Assembly: GCA_017538365.1 (NCBI GenBank)
Contig: JAFYIZ010000023.1
Coordinates: 1-12,286 of the forward strand
Direction: 5' to 3'
Source: a bacterium
GTDB lineage: Bacteria > UBP6 > UBA1177
Length of the DNA: 12,286 nucleotides
Part shown: in pieces, positions 7,012-12,286 of the stretch
Layout of the letters: each line of letters opens with the position of its first letter
Numbering within the stretch: the stretch's first letter is position 1
Made by a program: the position numbers and the translations under genes
Notes under the pieces: model-generated
The model's input: only the letters and a program-made list of their open reading frames with translations
Told to the model about the DNA's origin: nothing
Databases searched by the model: none

Positions 7012-7039
7012 ATTCTAATCCGAAAAAGTTTTTTTTCAA
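7012..7039 (-). promoter_or_regulatory. Promoter for the Cys-rich lipoprotein gene
   Basis: On the minus strand, TTGAAA (7039-7034) and TAGAAT (7017-7012) are separated by 16 bases. The expected start near 7005 leaves a leader of about 50 bases that includes the GGAGG SD. It lies in a strongly A/T-rich divergent intergenic region (6955-7151). Confidence 0.6.
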
Positions 7040-7087
7040 CAAAAAAATGAAAGAAAAAATATTGTTTCCTGCGGGAACTTTCTAAAC

Positions 7088-7114
7088 TTGAATTTTTCTC
7101 CGATTTAATAATGA
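7088..7114 (+). promoter_or_regulatory. Possible promoter for the collagen-like gene pair
   Basis: TTGAAT (7088-7093) is followed 15 bases later by TAATGA (7109-7114), about 40 bases before the ATG at 7152. Spacing and -10 match are both imperfect; it is proposed mainly because the divergent gap must hold a plus-strand promoter. Confidence 0.3.
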
Positions 7115-7140
7115 TAGAACGTTCATTGTTTTGATTGTTA

Positions 7141-7146
7141 GAGGAG
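7141..7146 (+). promoter_or_regulatory. Ribosome binding site that fixes the first collagen-like gene start
   Basis: GAGGAG ends 5 bases before the ATG at 7152, whose product begins with a standard signal peptide (MKKSAFIIFLSFLF). The in-frame ATG at 7131 lacks an SD. Confidence 0.85.
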
Positions 7147-7151
7147 TAATC

Positions 7152-8324
7152 ATGAAAAAATCTGCTTTTATTATTTTTTTGAGTTTTTTGTTTGTAGAAG
7201 CTCTGTCGGCAGACAATATGCTTGTCAATGTTTCTGATGACGACACAGGAACTTGCACGAACGGCGGCAAGAAAATCGAAGTCGGTACGGATGAAGATGG
7301 AAACGGAACGCTGGACGAAAACAATGACTTGGGTCATAACGAAATCACAAGCACCAAATTTGTCTGCAATGGTGAAAACGGCGAAAACGGCACTGCTCCT
7401 GTGGTTTCCGTAGCGGTTGCAGACGTAAGTCACTGTAGCGGAACAGGCGGTATCGTAGTTACGGTCGGAGACGATGAACTTCCTGTATGCAATGGTCAAG
7501 CCGGAACGAACGCGTTGATTAAGACTACTGAATTAGCTGCGGAAAATGACGAGTGCAATTGTAGTAACGGGAACAACGCAAATGGCTGCATTAAAATCGA
7601 AGCCGGACTCGACAACAAAAACCCGAACGGAACGCTTGATGCAAATGAAGTTACAAAAACCGAGTATGTTTGCAACGGTGCAAATGGAAAGACTGGCAAT
7701 AATGCCCTGTCAAAAGTTACGGAAATAACCAATGAAACAACCGATTGCAAAAACGGCGGAGTTAAAATCGAAGTCGGTGTTGACGCCGACGGAGACGGGA
7801 TTCTTGATGAAAGCGAAATTGATAATACTCAAACCAAGTTTGTCTGCAACGGCGCAAACGGCAAAAACGGCGGCAATGGTCCTACCGGTCCGAAAGGTGA
7901 CAATGGACAAGATGGTAAAGACGGAGCACCTGGCGAACAGGGTGAAAAAGGCGAAACCGGCGCAAAAGGCGATCAGGGAATCCAGGGAGAAACCGGTGCA
8001 AAAGGTGAAAACGGCACGGACGGAATATCTTCTCTCGTCGCGGTAGTCGATGAACCTAAAGGCGAAAACTGCGTTACAGGCGGCAAAAAAATCTCTGTCG
8101 GACTTGATTCTAACAGAAACGGCACACTTGATGAAGACGAAATCGACCCGGAAAGTGTTTATTATGTCTGCAACGGGCGTGATGCTGAAGAGGCCGGACT
8201 CAGTTCTTCGTCAACAGGCTGTTCTTTGAACACAGTTGATGAAAACATCAGTTTGATTTCAGTTGTTTTTGCTCTTTTGACAGCTGTTTTGGCTGCTTTT
8301 GCATTGAAAAAGGTCCGCAGTTAG
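7152..8324 (+). CDS. Secreted Cys-module / collagen-like protein with C-terminal sorting-type anchor
   Basis: A 390-residue exported protein. The signal peptide MKKSAFIIFLSFLFVEALSA is followed by about five modules of the form C-x(2)-GG-x-K-I-x-V-G-x-D-x-[DN]-x-NG-x-LD-x-x-E...[FY]VCNG. I recognise this as similar to a DUF7151-type module, not checked by search. Each module holds an EF-hand-like loop; DADGDGILDESE fits the 12-residue calcium-loop consensus exactly. A run of 19 Gly-X-Y triplets (bases 7851-8021) lies between modules four and five. The C-terminus has SSSSTGC, a hydrophobic span (ISLISVVFALLTAVLAAFAL) and the basic end KKVRS, the Cys/transmembrane/basic layout of MYXO-CTERM-like sorting signals. 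The protein is likely a surface-displayed stalk or adhesin. A paralogue starts 8 bases after the stop. Confidence 0.9.
   Translation: MKKSAFIIFLSFLFVEALSADNMLVNVSDDDTGTCTNGGKKIEVGTDEDGNGTLDENNDLGHNEITSTKFVCNGENGENGTAPVVSVAVADVSHCSGTGGIVVTVGDDELPVCNGQAGTNALIKTTELAAENDECNCSNGNNANGCIKIEAGLDNKNPNGTLDANEVTKTEYVCNGANGKTGNNALSKVTEITNETTDCKNGGVKIEVGVDADGDGILDESEIDNTQTKFVCNGANGKNGGNGPTGPKGDNGQDGKDGAPGEQGEKGETGAKGDQGIQGETGAKGENGTDGISSLVAVVDEPKGENCVTGGKKISVGLDSNRNGTLDEDEIDPESVYYVCNGRDAEEAGLSSSSTGCSLNTVDENISLISVVFALLTAVLAAFALKKVRS
7851..8021 (+). repeat. Collagen-like Gly-X-Y tract (19 triplets)
   Basis: Unbroken glycine at every third codon from GAN-GKN to GEN-GTD, rich in charged X/Y pairs (GEK, GET, GAK) and with few prolines. 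This is typical of bacterial collagen-like trimerising rods. Confidence 0.93.
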
Positions 8325-8328
8325 GAGG
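8322..8328 (+). promoter_or_regulatory. Stop codon fused to Shine-Dalgarno (TAGGAGG) between the collagen-like genes
   Basis: TAGGAGG holds the TAG stop of the first gene and the SD of the second, 4 bases before its ATG at 8333. This indicates a coupled bicistronic unit. Confidence 0.85.
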
Positions 8329-8332
8329 CATT

Positions 8333-9346
8333 ATGAAAAAAATAATTTTACTGCTTTCCGTTTTTGTCTCAGCCCAGCTGTGTGCCGACTGGTTGATTGA
8401 GACAACCTCTTTGGACAAAGGCGATGAGCATTGCCCGAACGGCGGAGTTCTTGTTTCTCTAGGTGAAGATTCCAATCCGAACGGTCATTTGGATGACAAT
8501 GACGATCTTTTGTCTCCGGTTTATATCTGTAATGGTGCCGACGGAACCGATGGTTGTAAAATGCTTGTCCTTCCGTCACTGAATTCATCCGAGGAATGTA
8601 AACCGTCAGTTACGATATCAAGCGGATTGGACTGCGATGATGACGGAAATATCGATTCGGCAACCGACACAACGTTGTGCTACGGCAAAAAAGGTGATAA
8701 CGGCTCAATTCAAGTAGATGTGTATGATGCTGAAGATGGAGAAGACGGATCTGACGGGACAGTTTCAGAACTTGTTATAACTGAAGAACCTGCCGACGGA
8801 GACAACTGTGCAAACGGCGGAACAAAAATCGAAAGTCGCTTTGATTCAAACGGAAACGGTACTTTTGAAGAATCGGAAATTTCGGTTGAATACATATGCA
8901 ACGGTGCTGATGGTTTGGAACCTGAAGGTCCGAAAGGCAGCGACGGACTTCCTGGAACTGACGGAAAAGACGGTGCTAAGGGCGCAAAAGGTGAAACCGG
9001 CGACAAAGGCGAGCAGGGTGATCAGGGTATTCCCGGTGAAAAAGGCGCCGACGGTAGTGACGGCTATGATTCGCTGCTCAGTGTAGTTGATGAACCTGCC
9101 GGAGACAACTGTGCAAGCGGCGGAAAGAAATTCTTGAGCGGAATCGACACCGACAGAAACGGAATCCTTGACGAAAGCGAAGTCAAAAACAGCTACTACG
9201 TCTGCAACGGCGAGGATGCTGTCGAGGCAAGCGAACAGGTGGCAAGTTCAGGCTGCACTGTTTCCTCGATTGATGATAATTCAGTTTTCGAGTTTTTGTA
9301 TTCAGTAATTTCGAATGTATGCCGATTAGTGTCGGATCTTTTCTAA
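8333..9346 (+). CDS. Secreted Cys-module / collagen-like protein, paralogue without a basic C-terminal anchor
   Basis: A 337-residue paralogue of the preceding gene. The signal peptide is MKKIILLLSVFVSAQLCA. Four modules follow, each with the C-x-NGG/SGG start and the [YV]ICNG or YVCNG end; the second is divergent (SGLDCDDDGNIDSAT, ending LCYG). EF-hand-like loops are visible in DSNPNGHLDDND, DSNGNGTFEESE and DTDRNGILDESE. Sixteen Gly-X-Y triplets (bases 8927-9070) sit between modules three and four, as in the first protein. The end, SSGCTVSSIDDNSVFEFL..., aligns with the SSTGCSL motif of the paralogue, but the following segment is less hydrophobic and lacks the KKVRS-type basic end, so it may be released or sorted differently. 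Its stop overlaps that of the convergent PNGase F-like gene. The two proteins probably form or share one surface structure. Confidence 0.88.
   Translation: MKKIILLLSVFVSAQLCADWLIETTSLDKGDEHCPNGGVLVSLGEDSNPNGHLDDNDDLLSPVYICNGADGTDGCKMLVLPSLNSSEECKPSVTISSGLDCDDDGNIDSATDTTLCYGKKGDNGSIQVDVYDAEDGEDGSDGTVSELVITEEPADGDNCANGGTKIESRFDSNGNGTFEESEISVEYICNGADGLEPEGPKGSDGLPGTDGKDGAKGAKGETGDKGEQGDQGIPGEKGADGSDGYDSLLSVVDEPAGDNCASGGKKFLSGIDTDRNGILDESEVKNSYYVCNGEDAVEASEQVASSGCTVSSIDDNSVFEFLYSVISNVCRLVSDLF
8927..9070 (+). repeat. Collagen-like Gly-X-Y tract (16 triplets)
   Basis: Glycine at every third codon from GPK-GSD to GSD-GYD, with the same charged character as the tract in the upstream paralogue. Confidence 0.93.
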
Positions 9347-10953
9347 TAAATCACGAGATAGCTTGAAAGATAAATTTCGGCACGGTAGCCGTTTTCATCG
9401 GTGACAACCGGTTCGTAAACTTCTCCGTTTAGATATGCACCGTAAGAAAATGTGTTTTCGCCGCTTGTCAGTGCTTTGGTTACATCGATTCTTATGAGTT
9501 TGACATCCTGTCCCGGGCACCATCCGGCACGTCCGTATGGCCATGAGCCGTATTGATTCGGCACAACGCCGTCGCGAACCAATTCAAAACACCCGTCGCT
9601 GGTTCCTGCATTTTTGAAATCGATTTTAAAATCGTTGCCGTTAACGGTGAAAACCGATTCAAACGGGCAGAATTCGGCGCAGTTCGCTGCTTCAGAACCG
9701 TTTCCGTGTCCTGTTATAAAGGCGATTATTTCGGCTTTTTTTACATCTTCGTTTTTTATTGTCTGCGGCTCGAATTGCGAGTTGTAGTTTTCGTCAAACT
9801 GCTCAAGCTGGTTGAAAAGCGGGATCAGACTTTTAGGTTTGTCCGCTTCTTTTTTCACAAAAACGAAATCAAGGTTGTTGACGTAATAGTCTCCGTCAAC
9901 CGTAAAGCGGAATTTGTATTTTCCGTTTTTCTCAAACATGGGTTTAAGCGGCGTGATGTCGGTGAGCCACTTGCCGCTTCTGCCGTAAGTCGTGATCCAG
10001 CGGCCGATTTCGGTTTCACATTTTTCGCCGGTTTCATCGCAAAGGAAAAGTCTTTCAAGTCTGTCCCATTCACAGCTTTTCGGTGTGTCGCAAATCTGTT
10101 CAAGCGATATGAAGAGTTCTCCGTTTTCGTTCAGACCGTTGAAATCAACATCGAAAAACAGCTCTTTTGTCCACCCGTCTTCAGCGAAAGGTTTGTTTTC
10201 AAGACCTTTGAAAACAGTTGAGTTTTTGGAGTTTTCTTTAATGAAATCAGCGATTTGCCTTTCGTAGTTGTAAAGTTCGCTCTCCTTGTAAAGATGCTTG
10301 AATTTCGGGGGAAAATCACTCGAATCCCAGCTCGAAAACGAACCGCCGCGCCTGATTCTGCGTTCTCCGTCTATCCCGAAAAAGAAATCGGAATTGTTTT
10401 TGAGCCACTCGCTTATCCATGAATCGGTTTCCGCTACCGGCTGTTCAAGAATGTGGATTTTCTTTAAAAGCGCAGCGTTTCCGACCATATCCTGTGCATC
10501 TGCTACTGAATTTTTTATTATTTGGATTTTTTCTTTTGCAAAATCAGTGTCATCAGTATCGATTATGAAAAAATAATGAGTGTTTTCAGGTGATTGATCA
10601 AAAAGAGTGTAGAGATCGGTTTCCCAGATTTTTTTACTGTCGGAATTTTTTTTGCGGTAAAAAACAAAGAGATAGTTTTCGTCTTTTGAGTAATTTTCGG
10701 CGAAATTCCAGTCACCGGAATCAAACGGAAGAGTGAAGTCACAGGCGTAGTCTCCGAAAGAATTTCCGCATTCCAAATCTTCAAAATCGGGACTTTGGGT
10801 TCTTTCATCAGGTATTTCCGCGTTGTCGTCATCAGAAATTTCCGTGTTGTCGCTGTCGGCATTGGTTTCATTTTCGCTTTTTTTGCTTTCTGAACATCCT
10901 GCTGTGATGAACAGAATCGCAAAAACGACAAGATAGAACTGTTTGAGCTTCAT
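9343..10953 (-). CDS. Lipoprotein with PNGase F-like peptide-N-glycosidase module
   Basis: A 536-residue lipoprotein. The signal ends FITAGC (Cys20) and is followed by an acidic linker to about residue 55. Residues 260-536 resemble PNGase F, which cleaves the GlcNAc-Asn bond of N-glycoproteins. CEWDRLERLF...EIGRWITTYG matches the CDEWDRYANV...EIGRFITPY region (Asp297 at catalytic Asp60). ITGHG...NCAEFC matches the CAEWC region (Glu427 at Glu206), and GSWPYGRAGWCPG...RIDV matches NWAPDRAGWCPG...RIDV. In my alignment the Glu118 position is Thr351, so activity is uncertain. Residues of about 75-235 form an extra alpha/beta domain (YLFVFYR, THYFFIIDTDD, FFGIDGERRIRRGG), possibly thioredoxin-like without CxxC. 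The start at 10953 follows AGAGG with a 6-base spacer. It lies 53 bases after the subtilase stop, so the two may act together on glycoproteins. Confidence 0.85.
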   Translation of the reverse strand: MKLKQFYLVVFAILFITAGCSESKKSENETNADSDNTEISDDDNAEIPDERTQSPDFEDLECGNSFGDYACDFTLPFDSGDWNFAENYSKDENYLFVFYRKKNSDSKKIWETDLYTLFDQSPENTHYFFIIDTDDTDFAKEKIQIIKNSVADAQDMVGNAALLKKIHILEQPVAETDSWISEWLKNNSDFFFGIDGERRIRRGGSFSSWDSSDFPPKFKHLYKESELYNYERQIADFIKENSKNSTVFKGLENKPFAEDGWTKELFFDVDFNGLNENGELFISLEQICDTPKSCEWDRLERLFLCDETGEKCETEIGRWITTYGRSGKWLTDITPLKPMFEKNGKYKFRFTVDGDYYVNNLDFVFVKKEADKPKSLIPLFNQLEQFDENYNSQFEPQTIKNEDVKKAEIIAFITGHGNGSEAANCAEFCPFESVFTVNGNDFKIDFKNAGTSDGCFELVRDGVVPNQYGSWPYGRAGWCPGQDVKLIRIDVTKALTSGENTFSYGAYLNGEVYEPVVTDENGYRAEIYLSSYLVIY

Positions 10954-11006
10954 TCTCTTACCTCTTGATTAATTGATCGATTCTATTGAACAAAAAAGTG
11001 CCAAAT

Positions 11007-12286
11007 TTAGAAAACCGTTACAGAGCAGCCTGATGATTTGGAAGAATTCTCTTTCATGCAGTATTTTGAGCAGCCGTCTCCGTCCATTCTGTTGCCGTCA
11101 TCGCACTGTTCACCTACATCAAGGAGTCCGTTTCCGCAGTTTTCTTTATTGCTTCCGCCGTTGTTATCTGAACTGCTGTTATCGTTGTTGCCCGGATTGT
11201 CTTCGCCGGAATAGCAGCCCGATTTATCCCAGCCAAGGCAGTTTGCAGCGCATTTTGCCATTCCGTTTTCGGGTGCGCCGGCAAGCTGTTTGCATGGAAT
11301 TGTATCTCCGTCGCAGACTTCGTCGTTGTCTACATTGTTGTTTCCGCAGAGAACTCCGCCGCCGCCTTCACAAGTGCTTGTGTCGTAGCCTGTGCAGTTT
11401 TTGTTGCAGTAAGCGATTCCGCCTGTGAAACGGTCGTCAATTGATTTGCACGATTTGTAACCGCCGTCGCATTTTTCACCTTCTTCCTTGAGGTCGTTTC
11501 CACAGCTGGCAACAGTTTCTGTTCCTTTCGGGAGAATTTTGTTTGAAATGCAGGCGTATCCTGAACGTGTTTCGTTATAGTTGCATTTTGCTATGCACTG
11601 ACCTTCATAACACTCAACTTTACTGTTTCCGTTGTAGCAGTCGTTGTTTTTCGTGCATGCTGCCGAGCAGTAGCCGTCTTTCCATCCTTCATCCGTGATA
11701 CATTTCGGATTTTCAGCTGTATTGATGCAGTCATCAGCCGAAGAACATGCATCTCCCGCTTTTCCCGTTCCTCCGTTGCTGTTTTCACAGCCGTTGTCGA
11801 TTATGCCGTCGCAGTTGTCATCCTTGTCGTAATAATTGCCGAAACATCCGTCGATTTTGGATGTCGCGATACATGCGCCGCACGTTCCGTTTTTCGCTCC
11901 TACTACCATTGCGTTTGCGTCAACGATGCCGAAGCCGAAACACGGCGAGTGTTCTTTCGAACCGCCTTGAATCCAACTATCGTTCTGCATTGTCCACCCG
12001 CCTTCCGAACAGTTCGTCGACGGTTTGCGTGCAGACAATTTTATGCAGTTCATAGCTCCGGAAACATCCAAATTGGGATTTGCCGCAAGCATGAGTGCGA
12101 CTGCGCCTGCAGCGACCGGTGTGGCCGCACTTGTTCCGCTGAATCCGCTCGTATAGTCGCCGGTGCCGTTGTCAAGGCTTCCGAGGCATCCGTAAGAGCT
12201 GCATGCATATCCGTACTGGTTTCCCTGAATATCAGTAGTGTTTGCTCCTGCACCTGCAGAAATATCGATTTCGGCACCGTAGTTTG
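11007..12286 (-). CDS. Secreted subtilase (S8 family), C-terminal part: catalytic Ser and Cys-rich tail
   Basis: Open at the right edge; stop TAA at 11007-11009. In the joined 876-residue numbering, FSGTSAATPVAAG carries the catalytic Ser503 and the peptidase domain ends near residue 577 (GFGIVDAN). The tail is Cys-rich: a MopE-like Asp/Cys motif (DKDDNCDGIIDNGC, about 604-617), a six- to eight-Cys stretch (about 620-700), and three CGN..GE.CD repeats (712-756, 764-808, 834-860). The last, CGNGLLDVGEQCDDGN, is close to the Myxococcus Cys-rich repeat consensus. A Ser/Asn/Gly linker precedes repeat 3, and the protein ends SSKSSGCSVTVF. Such repeats usually sit in disulfide-bonded extracellular tails. 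The frame is continuous with the left fragment across the 80-bp repeat. The next gene on the strand starts 53 bases downstream and encodes the PNGase F-like lipoprotein. Confidence 0.93.
   Translation of the reverse strand, partial: NYGAEIDISAGAGANTTDIQGNQYGYACSSYGCLGSLDNGTGDYTSGFSGTSAATPVAAGAVALMLAANPNLDVSGAMNCIKLSARKPSTNCSEGGWTMQNDSWIQGGSKEHSPCFGFGIVDANAMVVGAKNGTCGACIATSKIDGCFGNYYDKDDNCDGIIDNGCENSNGGTGKAGDACSSADDCINTAENPKCITDEGWKDGYCSAACTKNNDCYNGNSKVECYEGQCIAKCNYNETRSGYACISNKILPKGTETVASCGNDLKEEGEKCDGGYKSCKSIDDRFTGGIAYCNKNCTGYDTSTCEGGGGVLCGNNNVDNDEVCDGDTIPCKQLAGAPENGMAKCAANCLGWDKSGCYSGEDNPGNNDNSSSDNNGGSNKENCGNGLLDVGEQCDDGNRMDGDGCSKYCMKENSSKSSGCSVTVF
12207..12286. repeat. 80-bp terminal direct repeat, right copy
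   Basis: Exact copy of bases 1-80. Removing one copy and joining the ends gives a 12,206-bp circle with an uninterrupted subtilase frame across the junction. Confidence 0.97.

Noticed and set aside
7064-7078. Hairpin GTTTCC-TGC-GGGAAC in the divergent intergenic region as a terminator or attenuator
   Set aside because: The stem has only six pairs with a G-U pair on one strand and a C-A mismatch on the other, and no gene end lies upstream in a suitable orientation.
7117-7124. Palindrome GAACGTTC as an SOS/LexA box
   Set aside because: It lacks the four-base spacer of the GAAC-N4-GTTC type box and is short enough to be chance; no SOS gene is nearby.
7851-9070. Regular repeats across the collagen-like genes as a CRISPR array or tandem DNA repeat
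   Set aside because: The periodicity is nine bases or less at the codon level, driven by Gly-X-Y coding, with no conserved 25-40 bp repeats and unique spacers.
9553-10221. Plus-strand open frame of 222 codons inside the PNGase F-like gene
   Set aside because: It is antisense to the conserved PNGase F-like core; no SD, signal or family resemblance was seen.

Overview
The window looks like one complete contig from an uncultivated Gram-negative bacterium with modest GC and A/T-rich intergenic DNA. The mix of signal-peptide proteins, lipoproteins with acidic Asp/Glu/Thr-rich linkers, Cys-rich repeats of the myxobacterial CGN..GE.CDDGN type, a MopE-like Asp/Cys motif and a protein resembling the MXAN_5187 C-terminal family points to a deltaproteobacterial or Myxococcota-like lineage. 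That placement is inference. No rRNA, tRNA, CRISPR array, transposase, integrase, relaxase or replication initiator was seen.

The first 80 bases (1-80) are repeated exactly as the last 80 (12207-12286). Joining the ends across this repeat, with no frame change, fuses two partial minus-strand genes into one intact 876-residue subtilase. The left end holds the signal peptide, propeptide, catalytic Asp and His and oxyanion Asn; the right end holds the GTSAATP catalytic Ser and a Cys-rich tail. The contig is therefore either a 12,206-bp circle or a chromosomal stretch bounded by near-identical subtilase paralogues. The absence of replication genes and the presence of a corrinoid adenosyltransferase gene argue against a typical plasmid.

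Layout on the minus strand, reading leftward. (a) 6954-6178: Cys-rich lipoprotein ending in a knottin-like six-Cys motif. (b) 6073-4294: a tight three-gene run of a membrane TPR-like protein, a 170-aa protein of unknown function and a CobO/BtuR-type adenosyltransferase. (c) From a good sigma70-type promoter at 4184-4211: an XRE-type regulator, an NTF2/DUF4878-like lipoprotein, a 189-aa cytosolic helical protein, a TolB/CsgG-like protein with a coiled coil and two Gly-rich membrane segments, then the subtilase. Across the joined ends this run continues into a 536-aa lipoprotein (10953-9343) with a PNGase F-like module, which would place a secreted protease and a putative N-glycan amidase in one transcription unit.

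On the plus strand, 7152-9346 carries two tandem paralogous secreted proteins built from Cys-containing modules with EF-hand-like DxDxDG loops and collagen-like Gly-X-Y tracts. The first ends in a Cys/transmembrane/basic C-terminal sorting-type signal. A related SSGC motif recurs at the C-termini of the second protein and of the subtilase. The overall theme is extracellular and cell-surface: proteolysis, possible deglycosylation, adhesive or stalk-like collagen proteins, and disulfide-rich lipoproteins.
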